A stretch of DNA of 19,125 bases from Podila epigama (GCA_015679605.1 JAAAVE010000305.1:4122-23246); one strand, 5' to 3'. Positions 1 through 10,560 are shown, counted from the first letter of the stretch. Numbers and translations: made by a program. The notes: generated from the letters alone by a model not told the origin.

Positions 1-4
1 CTAG

Positions 5-3000
5 AATGTTCTCAACGTTTTCATCGACTTTTCACTTTGCGTCTTGTATCTGATTGAAGCAAGCAGCCTGACACGACCCCCAGGACACGAGTCGCATTGG
101 CTCTACATCGACCGAAGCGAGTCGCTATGGCGTGTCCTTGTAGTTATCGCCACGTATAACTTGTTGACAGTCATCCTAAGCATCATCTTTTCTGAAGCCA
201 AGTCAGTCTCCATCCGGAGCATACGCCACATTATTTCGACCTTGGTAGCACTCCCGTTTGTCATCTCAGTCTTTATCCCTAATGGGCATCGACTCTACGT
301 ACCCTACTTTCTTCAAAGCATCGCTCTGATCTCACGTGTGCAGCAGGCACTCAACTTTTATATTGACATTGGAGTTTCAGGTAACACGCTAGCTTTTTTT
401 TTCATTTTCTTTATGGAATGGGGTTCCTTATCCTAGTTGTGACGCGAGATGCTTACCAATATACGACGAACATTTTCGTATCTCAATTTTTTTTAGATCT
501 GCCAATGGATCCTCTCAAGTCCAAGACAATTGTGTTTGCAATGTACATCTTGACTCTGGTCTATTGCGCCATATCTGCCTTCCAGATTGTCGAATATGAC
601 CAGCTAGAGCAAACAAACGATCACAACAATCTGCTCAAGCTCTTGTAAGAATCTTTATTTCACTTCTATTTAAAAGGACGAGAAACCAAAACCGCAGGCA
701 TATTGACACCCCCGTTTTTTTTTTTTTTTTTAAAAAAAAACGCACTAGGTACTTTACATTGATCACAGCCAGTACAGTGGGTTATGGAGACGTTACCCCC
801 AAAAACCAATTGGGATATGCAGTCGTTATCCTCATCATTCTCGCGGTTTTGACAGTGTTCCCTTGGATGATCTCGGGCATCATGGATGCCCTAGCCCAGG
901 CAAAGGGTAAGTGAAGTCACCATCTCATATATGGCTTGTAAAAAAATGGCGAAATGATAAAAGATTCTCACATGAAATCTGCTCTCTCTGCGTCCGACCA
1001 AAAAACATAATAGCCGGTGAGGGTATTTTCAAGGCTGGAGGGAACAAGTTTATGATTATTTCAGGATCACTTCACTCAGCTCCAAAGTTGGCTAATGTCT
1101 TGAACGGATTCTGGTTCACCAACAAGGTATATTGTGCAAAGGTTCAGTTTTTTTTTCTGTCCTGTTTGGATTTCACAACATCAGCCTTTTTGTTCACCTA
1201 GGTTTTTTTTTTGTTCTCAATGGTACTCTCGTATTTAGGAATACTCTAATGCCAAGTTCAAAATTGTGATTTTTGGCCTGAAAGAACCTTCCAAGGAAGT
1301 TCAAGCACTGTTACAATCTGCCAGATACAAGAATCGAGTTGTGTACCTGAAAGGATCTCCATTAGTAAGGAAGGGGGGCGAACGATTGCCATTCATCACG
1401 TATAGAATCGAAAAGACAAAAAGTTGATGATTGACATTCTTCTTGGCGCTACTAACCCTCACTTGTACACCTGATCAAACTGTACATAGGAAAGCAAAGA
1501 TCTTGATAGAATCCAAGCCAGGCATGCGGAAGGCATTTTCATTATTGCCGATAGGAATTCATCTTTTTCACCTCAGGAGGAGGACAGGCACAACACACTC
1601 TCGACTTTGGCCTTCCGCAATGTCAGTGATGCCGGCATTTACACCTACAACTTGTTACCCGAGACTGAGATCTACCAAAAGTTGGCAGCTACACAAGTGG
1701 TTTGCGCAGATGAACTGCGTCAAGTCCTCTTGGCCTTCAACTGTCTCCAACAAGCTACCGCGACCTTAATTCTCAACCTGTTGCACCAACACAAACCCTC
1801 TGAAAACTTTTCAGAGGTCTGGGAGGCAGAGTATGACGATAGTCTCGGCAACGAATTTTATATCTCGTACCTCAATCCCATCTTTGATGGGAAACCATTT
1901 GGCTTTGTGTCCTGGGTAAGCAAACCAACAAGAAACGATACACAACAGTCAAAGAGGAATAGTTTTTTCTTCCTTGATCAACATTCTTATATGCATGTCT
2001 TTTATACTTGACACATCTAGTTTCTATATCGTCGTTTTCAAGTCATCCTTTTTGGCGTCCGTATCAGGCTAAAATCAGGAGAATACCACACGGCACTCAA
2101 TCCCGGAAAGGACTATCGCTTCAAGCATAACGAGCAATGCATCTTCATTGCTCAAAACCCAACGGACCTGGATGAAGTCAACGAGCTCACTAAAACAAAT
2201 CTGGATAACTTTTTGCAACACCTCAAAGAGACTCAGGAAGAAGATGTGAACGAAATCGGACCTGATTATCATGCCAAAAATTTTACAAAGGCGCTTCAGA
2301 CTTTAGGCTCCAAGACAGCTTGTGCCTCCACTGCTAAAAAGTCTCGCTCAACACAGCGTGGTGTCCATGATGACCATGGTCTATATAGCCGCAAGTCTGG
2401 CCGATACCAGCTGCATTTCACAATGCCTACGATCGCTAATGAGGATGATGAGATTGAGGTGGTTCCTGAGGTCAGCTTACTGTCCGGACCCGAGGATGGC
2501 GAGCAGGATACACCCTTGATGAATGACATGTTATCACCCAAGAGTTCCTCGTATCAAGAGTCCTTTCATGCGGCCCAGTCAAAGAATATTCCATCCCCAA
2601 GGTTCAAATTGGATAAGAGCTCAGAACTTGAGGCTCTATTTTCGCGTCCTATGCCAAAGAAAGGAACAAAGGCAATTATACCAGATCTCGACCCTTCCTT
2701 TTCACGGATCGATCATCCAGTGGCACCGTACGCTGGTGCTAAAGTGCCACTCTGCGTGCTGGTCGACACCAGCAAGGGTGTTGAACGAAAGCTATCAGAT
2801 CTTGTGATTGACCGATGGAGCGATGTACTCGCTCAGCGAGAAGCACATGCCAAACAGATGGAGATGGAGCAGGAACTGGACGGTGAGCAGACAGCAAGAT
2901 CCTATGCCAGCGTAGCCTCCACCCCTACGTCCAGCGGTTTTAAGCTAGGACAGTCGGCCATTGCAAACTCGAACACGATTCCACGGTATTCTGAAGCTGG

Positions 3001-4645
3001 AGGACATGTCTTGATCTGTTCACCCAACTATGACATCTTCCGCCTTATTTGTACGCTTCGTTCGGCCCATTTGAAGCAATTCCTGGATATCGTCGTGCTC
3101 TGCCCACGCCAACCGACCACCCAAGAGTTCAAAGTGTTGAGATGCTTTCCTCGGCTGTACTTTATCATTGTAAGGAGGTGTTTTGTAACTCTCAAAAAAA
3201 TGCTCGCTGTTCATTTTATCTTGCATAATGTTCATGATAGCTCACAAAAACGTGCTTGCTATTTTTTTTCTTCCTGTTTTTGATAGGGCGACTGCCTTTC
3301 CAGAGAAGACTTGGAGCGTGGATCTATCACAACATCAAGCAAATACCTCTTCATGCGACACCCAGACAAGGCTGGCGTCGATGGCACATTCTTTGATAGC
3401 GCTGCCGTCATCAACAGAATCCTTGTCCAACAAATCTTTTCTGATGCTCAGATTGCCAGAATTGGAAAGCTTGGTTCTGACCAAAAGGGGCCATTCACCA
3501 CCACCACTACCACGACCACTTCAACCATTGCCAGCAGTAGCCACAACACCATGTTCAGCTCATTGGATGACTCTACTCTGGCCCCACTTATGGCAGGTGG
3601 TACAGTGTCCCTGCATGAACTATGCGAGGGCCCTCAGTGTGTTTACGAGTTGGTCGAAGAACGCTCAGTCGAGTTTCTTCAAATCAGGAAAACTGAAATT
3701 AGAGTTGCTCCGAGCGGCGCTCATAACAACTCTACACCATCGTTGTTCCTCAATGGTGTAGGAGGACCACTGGGACAACTGGACGACGATTTTCAAAGCC
3801 TCGGCTATCAAGGCTATACCAACGACATGCCCGCTATGGGCGGCACTCGCCGCAAGACGGCAGCGGATGCAGGCACATCTGACTTTTACCATAACCCAAT
3901 TTATGCCTCTGGAGGTGTTCTGGTGGGAGGCTTGCTCGACAATTGCCTGTACCAACTCTACAGTAACCCAAGTGTGTTGACCATCATCACGCTCTTGTGC
4001 GGTATTCGGACAAAAGCTGATGTCAAGCGAGATTATCATTTGTTCAAGCATCGGGGCGCAGGATGTCGCCTTGAATGCATCCCTGTGCCTGAGGGATTCG
4101 GGGTCAAGACGATTTCAAAGTCAGGTGCGCATCACCAAACAGTGTACGACGAACCAGTCAGTACAGTTCTCTCAGAGTCTATAAATGAGGAAGTCGAGAG
4201 CGGCACTGAGAGCTTGAGCGACGGTGAAGCCGACGATGATGAGGAGCAACCATTGGAACCTGAGGCAAGTGGATCCCAACGGAAAAAGAAATCGAAAAAT
4301 GCACGTCCTTCATTCAGGGGTGCATTCAAGGGCAAAAATCGATTTGCAGATCTGTTTGATCGAGCTCGACGCGGCGGCAGCGGCGGCGGAGGAAATGACT
4401 CGAGCGACAGCAGTCTCGACTCGGATTACATGTTTGATAACCGACACAAAAACTTTTTACACTTATATGAGCATCTTGCTCTTGACCAAGGTGTGATTCC
4501 GATCGGATTGTTGCGGCTTCAAGGAGATGATCCCAAGACTGTGCATTTGGGCATTGGTGGCAGCTCGCGGTGCTATGCCATTTCAAACCCACTTTTGGAC
4601 ACTGTTGTCCTGGACACGGACATGGTCTTTGTCTTGACACGGTAA
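5..4645 (+). CDS. Slo/BK-type calcium-activated potassium channel alpha subunit, 5' end missing
   Basis: Membrane potassium channel with a pore and two cytoplasmic RCK domains. Proposed exons: 5-380, 497-644, 749-906, 1014-1126, 1239-1364, 1490-1915, 2021-3169 and 3287-4645. All junctions are GT-AG and phases match, giving 1284 residues in the window. Visible residues 1-170 hold several membrane segments. The pore has an intact TVGYGDV filter at 184-190 (bases 774-794), followed by a hydrophobic S6. RCK1 starts near residue 235 (GNKFMIISG). A long low-complexity linker of over 200 residues follows. RCK2 starts near GGHVLICSPNYD in the seventh exon. The segments ELVEERSVEFL (953-963) and the C-terminal SNPLLDTVVLDTDMVFVL match the BK C-terminal domain. 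Oddities: the S4-like region is poor in arginine, the Asp-rich calcium bowl is not where expected, and an acidic then basic insert lies near 1120-1215. A Slo2-like channel is the main alternative. The first bases, CTAG, look like a splice acceptor, so upstream exons lie outside. Confidence 0.88.
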
Positions 4646-4691
4646 AAAATAATATTTTTGGTATTGAGCATTAATTAAAGAAAATGAGAAA

Positions 4692-4697
4692 AATAAA
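4692..4697 (+). terminator. Possible polyadenylation signal of the channel gene
   Basis: AATAAA lies 47 bases after the channel stop codon, inside an A-rich stretch. The match is exact, but A-rich context makes chance matches easy. Confidence 0.4.
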
Positions 4698-4752
4698 AAA
4701 ATGTAAAGCATCCACACAGTGAGTGAATGACATTAGAATATCATTGATCATT

Positions 4753-4758
4753 TTTATT
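4753..4758 (-). terminator. Possible polyadenylation signal of the Dad3-like gene
   Basis: AATAAA on the minus strand, about 130 bases beyond the Dad3-like stop. The channel and Dad3-like genes converge with only 241 bases between stop codons, so their 3' ends probably lie close together or overlap. Confidence 0.35.
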
Positions 4759-4886
4759 CTGCCTTTTGAAAAATTACATCCCATGTACGAACGAACCAAA
4801 TACACGTTGTGCTATGCTTCTGTACTGGTCGAAGGAATGGGGCGAGGGAGGGTATATTAAAATATATAAATGGATGGTTGAGCTTG

Positions 4887-5928
4887 CTAGTACCGTGGTC
4901 GATTTGTCTCGCCATCCCTGTTGCTAGTCCACCTCGACCCAAGGCCTCGGGACTGTGAGAATATGGATTGATATGCGGGCTGGCTGGATGGCTCGGCGTC
5001 TTGTTGCTGATGTAATGAATGGATCTTCTGCTGATTTGGTGGTTGTTGTTGCTGCTGTTGCAGTCGTTGTTGTTGGCTCGAAAATTGGGAAAGTGACATT
5101 CGCGGACGTATACTGCTTCTAAACAAGGAACTTTGCCTTATACTGCTATATGACGGCTGGTAGGGCGTACGCTGAGGAGGCTGCTGTTGCTGAGCACGTT
5201 CTTGATCCTCAAATATGACCCCTTCTTCATCATGATCTGGCTGAAAACTTTTACGCTGTGGCAGCTCCTGTTGATCTGGTTCTTGCTGACTCTGCCCTTC
5301 CTGCTGCTGAAAGTGATAATGCTGATGTTGCTCAGAGTTGTTGCCTTCTGGACTATGGTTGTCCCCGCTGTATGTGAAGTTTTGAGCTTGTTGATGTTGC
5401 TGCTGCTCCCATTGCTGATGATCCGTATGCGATTGTTGTTGCAGCTGTTGCAGTTGCAGCTGCTCCTGCTGTTGTTGTTGTTGTTGTTGCAAAAGTTCTT
5501 GCTCCTCATTTTGCTGAGCAATCACATAAACGGATGACTAATATTTCAAAAAAAAAATACAACAATAAATAGGTATTCTCAAAGCTATTGACGAATGTGT
5601 CCTGAGGATGCAATACATCATGATGGCTCCTGTCTTTAAAATACCTTGAAGGATGTGCAGACGATACCCATCTTGCGCTCTACCAGACGGATCTTGTCAA
5701 TAAGCTGAGGAACATCTACGGTATTTAATTCTTGTAAAGTGTTGTTGATCTATACATTGATATCAAGAAGATCAAGAGTATGTTTTGAGCGTATGTGAGC
5801 GAGTGGACGCGAGAGCAAGATAGACAAATGAACCTGACAAATGATGTGGCATGTCTTGTTCATCAAATTACATGTTCCAGCTTGGAAAGAAGCTTGTTGT
5901 ACTCCGCGAGGAGTTCCTTGGTCGACAT
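4887..5928 (-). CDS. DAD3: DASH/Dam1 complex subunit Dad3-like protein with glutamine-rich tail
   Basis: Dad3 is a small subunit of the DASH (Dam1) ring that couples kinetochores to spindle microtubules. Proposed exons on the minus strand are 5928-5872, 5749-5645 and 5537-4887. Both introns are GT-AG and phase 0, giving 270 residues. The family match rests on residues 1-70: a short helix (ELLAEYNKLLSKLEH), then LIDKIRLVERKMGIVCTSFK and SVYVIAQQNEEQE, which follow the yeast Dad3 pattern including its C-terminal segment. After about residue 70 comes some 200 residues rich in Gln with Ser, His and Pro, encoded by mixed CAA/CAG. Yeast Dad3 is only about 94 residues, so the tail is a large addition. 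I chose the ATG at 5928 because family similarity starts there. The frame stays open upstream to 6195, where it runs into a Trp/Met-rich translation of the ATCC repeat. The tail is in frame with the third exon, but an undetected intron could remove part of it. Confidence 0.72.
5456..5491 (+). repeat. TTG/CTG trinucleotide tract encoding polyglutamine
   Basis: Seven consecutive TTG units flanked by CTG-rich sequence. Read on the minus strand these are CAA/CAG codons at the start of the Dad3-like Gln-rich tail. Similar shorter tracts recur at about 5040-5075 and 5395-5450. Such tracts commonly change length between strains. Confidence 0.85.
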
Positions 5929-6251
5929 TCCGGTAATGATGTTACTGATGATCAGAAATAGATTGATTGTTGTCTGAGGAATGGGAAGGTTGAAATGGTG
6001 AAGAAACAAGTATTGTTGAAAAAGTTCGCGTTTTTCCTCCCAAACTTCGTCTGAATGAATTTCAAGCCAAGCCACCTTAGGTTTAGTGGCGCCAACTCGA
6101 AGGGAATGCATCCATCCTGTCATCCAGAGCAAACATCTTTTCCACCCATTCATCCATTCATCCATCCATCCATCCATCCATCCACAATCCTTCACCCCAT
6201 TCCTCGGGCGCCTTCTTTCTTTAGTTTCGCAGAATTACGACCTTTGGCGAG
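5929..6251. promoter_or_regulatory. Divergent intergenic region between the Dad3-like gene and ALG8
   Basis: The two start codons are 323 bases apart on opposite strands, so this region should contain both promoters and 5' UTRs. It contains the ATCC microsatellite and pyrimidine-rich stretches on the ALG8 side. I see no clear TATA box or named transcription-factor site. Confidence 0.6.
6144..6184. repeat. ATCC/ATTC tetranucleotide microsatellite
   Basis: Interrupted array beginning with CATTCATC units and ending in about six ATCC copies, located 70-110 bases upstream of the ALG8 start. Being tetranucleotide, it would shift frame if coding, which argues for a noncoding role. Confidence 0.9.
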
Positions 6252-8481
6252 ATGCAGACATCGCTCTTGGTCATCAGTACTGCGCTCAAAGTGCTTCTGT
6301 TCCCAACTTAGTAGGTGTTCGTTCTTTGACCCTTTTTATCAAATTCCAACTATCGACGCGAAAAAAAAAAAAGCCTTTGGTTGACAGTTTTTGTTCTTTG
6401 TATTCACATCCACTACGCGTGCACGGAAATAGTCACTCGACAGACTTTGAGGTCCATCGCAACTGGCTGGCTATCACGCACTCGTTGCCTTTATCAAAAT
6501 GGTATATTGAGGTACGTGTCATCCGCCTTTCTTTCATTTCATTATTACTCTATATCGTTTGGATGATCATGTTTGTGTGTGCGATATCCTATCTTGATAT
6601 CTGACATGGGATCAATGGGGACGTGCCTTGAATATGTAGAATACAAGCGAGTGGACATTGGACTACCCGCCCTTCTTCGCATGGTTTGAAAAGTTTCTCG
6701 CGATCTTTGCAGCGCAGGTCGATCCAAAGATCGTTCAGGTTGATAACCTTGGCTACGACACCCTCGCCACGATCTACTTTCAGCGCGCAACTGTCATCAT
6801 AAGCGAGTTGGTGCTCTACTGGGCATTGCAGCGGATGCTGACGGTCATGGGCAACCGTCCTCTACAAAAGATCTTGAATTGGTCCCTGATCCTCAACCCT
6901 GGCTTGCTCATGGTCGACAACATGCATTTTCAATACAATGGATTCCTTTACGGTATTCTCGTCCATTCACTGGTAGACGCCAAGCAGGTAAGACGACTTT
7001 TAACAAAGCTATAGGATCACTACCCTTCATTTTCTTTTGCATGAGGAAGGCACTGACATCTCCTTCGGCTATCTCATCTTCCTCAGGGCAAGCTATTGCG
7101 ATCGGGTATTCTCTTTGCAGTACTGCTGAACTTCAAGCACATCTTTCTCTACATTGCCCCATCCTATTTCGCGTTTTTGCTTCGTGCCTATTGCTTTGAA
7201 AACTCTGGAAACAGCATCAGAGGTATATGACCAACAACTTTTCCTTGCTAGATTTTGATATTGCAAGAGTTTAAATTGGAACCCAATGCTCACAAGTCGC
7301 TCATGATATACATTTATATCTTTAGCACGCTCATGGATATCCGCTTTCCGTCCACTCAACTTTCTTGCACTTGGATTCAGTGTTATTGCGGTCTTTGCTG
7401 CATCCCTTAACCCATTTGCGGCTCTGAACCAGCTCCCTCAGTTGGCTGGACGTCTGTTCCCCTTCAAGCGTGGTCTCTGCCATTCGTACTGGGCAGCCAA
7501 CTTTTGGGCTTTGTACTCGTTCCTGGATCGCGTCATGATCGTGCTCGTGTCCAAGACACCATTGGGGCAGTACCTGAACCTAACTCTTGATTCTGCAGCA
7601 CTCTCTGCTACCACCCGCGGTCTGGTCGGTGACACGGCGTTCGGTGTCCTCCCCACCATAACAGCACAGCATACACTGTTGATCACTGTCGTGCTCCAAA
7701 TCCCTGCGTTAATCGCTGTCTTTAAACGGCCCACTTTTGATCGTTTTGTCGGATCGGTTGTGCTCTCTGCCTTTCGTTCTTTGCTGGATGGCATGTGCAT
7801 GAGAAGGCCATTCTTTTGGTGACTGTGACCATGACTGTTGCCTTGGCAAACCAGATTGGAGCAAGCCCAAGTATGGGCTCAGGTGCGACGGGTGCTCTAG
7901 CCGAGTCCAAGTCTGGCAGCACCGTCCTGACCCCTCAAGATGTCCGTTCGTTCATGATTGTCAGTCTTGCAGGCTACATTGGCCTCTGGCCATTGTTCTT
8001 CACCCGGCAAGGTAGAGAAGTGCGTTTTTTTACGCAGAACATGGTTCCTTTCTTCCTCTTTTGCAAAATGGCTAACTTTTAAAGTGTCCTGAATGATATT
8101 TTTCTTCATATAGAAACCATCATCAAGGTGTTAATCACTTCTATCTGGTTCGTGGTGGTTGGCACTGCATTGGACCAATGCATACCCAAGGCTAGTAAAA
8201 AAGGTCCATCCTCCTTCTTGGTCGATCAAGTTGCTAGCTCAGGAAAGTCACTTTTGCGCCACTTTACTCTTCTGGAGCGCCTGTACATTGTTGGATGCAT
8301 CCCAGTTCAAGTCTATGTGAACATTGTGCACGAGTTGCTGTTTGGACAGGAGCAATTAGCATTCCTGCCATTGATGATTACATCCGTTTATGCGGCTGTT
8401 GGTGTTGTCTATGGCTGGCTTCTTTATTCGGCCACGTACTTTTCGTCAGCCAAAGCGCTCGATAAGAAGAAGACGCGGTAG
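6252..8481 (+). CDS. ALG8: ALG8, dolichyl-P-Glc:Glc1Man9GlcNAc2-PP-dolichol alpha-1,3-glucosyltransferase (apparent frameshift)
   Basis: ER multipass enzyme that adds the second glucose to the lipid-linked N-glycan precursor, using dolichyl-phosphate-glucose. Proposed exons: 6252-6310, 6433-6511, 6640-6987, 7087-7222, 7326-8011 and 8114-8481. All introns are GT-AG with consistent phase. Diagnostic blocks in order are [20 protein letters not shown] (the luminal acidic loop), [46 protein letters not shown] and [12 protein letters not shown]. Together they separate ALG8 from ALG6. The ATG at 6252 leads straight into a hydrophobic segment, as in other ALG8 proteins. Without the frameshift the protein would be about 558 residues, close to the 526 of human ALG8. 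One break is present: VVLSAF reads in one frame to about 7774, and [10 protein letters not shown] continues in another from 7777. No GT-AG intron fits the gap. It is either a sequencing or assembly error or a real disruption. Confidence 0.9.
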
Positions 8482-8841
8482 TTTTTTTTTTTTTATGAGC
8501 TGTTGTTAGACGATAGAAAAGATACTAGTCTCTTTTTCATATTTTTCAAAGAATCCAACATTCGTAAACGATTCATTTGGTCATATAATGGACAAAGATT
8601 CGATTATGTTCCTGAGGGTAGCCTCTCTTGCAAACTGATGCTCCAAGATGATTGATACTCCATCCCAAGCCTATGTCACTTCAAAGAATAGCCATGCTTC
8701 ATTATCTTTTCTTCACTCTTATTGTCGTACAGGCATCAACATTAAAGCCATACACATTTAGAATAACTTGATAGAATGTTGCACTGACACAACATTGGCA
8801 CAGCACAGAAAAATTGACAGCAAAAAAAAAAAAAAACGCGA

Positions 8842-8847
8842 CACGTG
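8842..8847. promoter_or_regulatory. CACGTG E-box-type hexamer
   Basis: Palindromic CACGTG, the classic site for bHLH factors, just downstream of a poly-A run. A single hexamer is expected by chance every few kilobases, and the nearest plus-strand start I support is 2.1 kb away, so a function is only a possibility. Confidence 0.25.
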
Positions 8848-9479
8848 GTTGTGCGGTGTGGGAACGAAAAAACATCTCAACTCTTTCTTGCATGAAATCC
8901 AATTTATTTTTGCCTCCAAATTTCTCTTCCCCCTGAACTAACAACACACACACACTTTCTCTTCTACGCCCTCATCCCAATTTACTATTTCCTATTTTTG
9001 CATTCTTCTTGTTATTCCACAAACAATTCGTCTGCCGTTCTGTCGCTTCTTCATTCGCATATGATTTCTTCATCCACCTTCGTGTTTCTCTTTGCTCGCA
9101 AAAAGAACGTCTCAGATTAGGGGGCAAACCCCCCCCCCAAATTGCAATCATTGCAACTCCCTCACTTCGTCCACTCTGTCCACAATAGTCTCTCTGTGAG
9201 CTCTTGTTTTTGATAACTCGATATCATATCATTGTTATCATCATCATGCGTGCTTCCTCCTTGTTCTCTTCACACACTGACACTCACTCTTCTACTCTTT
9301 TCAGGCACAGTACCTCGACAGGACAATCCTTTTTTTTTTTTTATTTGTCAACCATTACCCTTTTTCAAGGCACCATTCATGACATGGATTCCATGAACGA
9401 ACAAGAGCTCGAGTAATTTGTTTTGTGGAAAATGAACAAATTCCTGCATCCTGCAATGCCGCATCTCCTCTAACTATAA

Positions 9480-9492
9480 CCCCCCCCCCCCC
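9480..9492. repeat. Run of 13 cytosines
   Basis: Homopolymer C tract immediately followed by a poly-T/A stretch. A shorter C run with a nearby G run occurs at about 9120-9138. Confidence 0.95.
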
Positions 9493-9712
9493 GTTTTTTA
9501 TTTTTTATTTTTTTTCTTCACTCTCGTCACTGCAAATCTATCCCGCACACTATCTTCTGTCAGCACTTGCACATGTTCACACCATACCTCAATTTGAACT
9601 TGACATCGACTGTGTACACAATTTTCATGCAATGTCACTTTTGCAACTAACTTACCTCGTTTACCTGACCAGACATTTGCACCCCAAGCTTACAACGTAC
9701 AACGTTCCTACT

Positions 9713-9762
9713 ATTTTTTATTTTTATTTTAATTTATTTTATTTTATTTTTATTTTTTTTTT
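9713..9762. repeat. TTTTA-type AT-rich pentanucleotide array
   Basis: Imperfect repeat of TTTTA and TTTATT units ending in poly-T. It contains almost no G or C. It sits within noncoding spacer and explains the spurious Phe/Tyr-rich open frame across it. Confidence 0.85.
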
Positions 9763-9939
9763 GAAAAGCCCTCCTGCTTCGATTCTGAATAAATTGAGTC
9801 TTCATCCTCCTTTTTTCCTTTCACTCTACTCCTCCGCCCTCCTTTCACACCACCCATCCATTCTCTATACTCTTCAATTCTCTACAACCCACCAAGTCCC
9901 ATCGGCAACCAGAACAAAGGCCTTCAACCTAAAAGCTAA

Positions 9940-10560
9940 GTGAAGCAGTACAGTGTTCAATTCCATCGGCACCACTCACCATAAGTCCCCCGCTCTGTGC
10001 ATCTCTCATTCGGACCCAGTTGGTCGGGTACAAGCGTCTGAGGGGTGTATGAGGAATACCTACCGGTACATGCCTAACCTGTCCCCGATCTCCCATTGCC
10101 AACTCTCGTTGCGCAAGGACTCGGCCATCGTCAATGTTGTCTCGTGGGATTGACCACCATGAGGTTTTTGACGCATGGATGGCACAAAGTGGCTTGCGCC
10201 GTACGGTACCGTCGAGATATCTTCGGATATTTACACAAAGATCTGACATTTTGTAATGGTCTGTAACGAAAACTCCAGTCCGCCCCAGTTGGTCGGGACG
10301 AGCCACTGCAGCTCTTTCGCTTGACGGTTTTGTATCGGCCTTATCGCGAGTCACCCATTAGCCTCAACTCTTCGTGCCAACCCTATCACGACCGGCAAGG
10401 AGTTGACCATCATCATTTCATTGTCCTCATTGACCAGAGGAGGTGGATGTAGATGTAGAGCACAAAAAAGAGGTGGCAAGGTCTCGTTCGGAGACCCGGC
10501 AGGAGGGTGGTGCCATAGATGATTCAATATGATGTTGGATGCGAACAAATTACTCATCTC
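9940..10560. other. Unassigned GC-balanced block with hairpins and a repeated 14-mer
   Basis: This block stands out from its AT-rich flanks. It carries CCCAGTTGGTCGGG twice in direct orientation (10015-10028 and 10284-10297). It also has a perfect stem ATATC/GATAT closed by a TTCG tetraloop (10217-10230) and a six-base-pair stem GGTCTC/GAGACC with a five-base loop at about 10480-10496. A 141-codon open frame on the minus strand (10354-9929) has no recognisable domain, and the plus strand is open only in short pieces. Candidates are a structured noncoding RNA, a decayed mobile element, or exons of a gene I do not recognise. Nothing seen decides between these. Confidence 0.4.
10217..10230 (+). 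other. Hairpin with C(TTCG)G tetraloop
   Basis: ATATC pairs with GATAT around TTCG; one A-T and one G-T pair can extend the stem. The C(UUCG)G loop is an unusually stable RNA tetraloop common in structured RNAs when transcribed from the plus strand. A stem this short can arise by chance. Confidence 0.35.

Noticed and set aside
5138-5537. Leu-rich and Asn/Ser-rich open frames over the polyglutamine region
   Set aside because: They are other-frame translations of the CAG/CAA tracts in the Dad3-like third exon.
5929-6195. Upstream in-frame extension of the Dad3-like gene
   Set aside because: The frame is open, but it begins in a translated ATCC microsatellite and has no family similarity. The Dad3 pattern starts at the ATG at 5928.
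6512-6639. Possible C/D-box snoRNA in the second ALG8 intron
   Set aside because: An ATGATCA and a CTGA are present but only about 31 bases lie between them, the C box has a mismatch, and no terminal stem is seen.
9204-9943. Open frames on the plus strand rich in Phe, Ser, His and Leu
   Set aside because: They run through homopolymers and the TTTTA array, have biased composition and no family signature.
9929-10354. 141-codon minus-strand open frame as a gene
   Set aside because: No domain was recognised and other frames in the block are also partly open because the region is GC-balanced. It is kept only as part of the unassigned block.
10478-10500. GTTCG hairpin as a tRNA T-arm
   Set aside because: The loop has five bases rather than seven, and no acceptor, D or anticodon arms can be placed around it.
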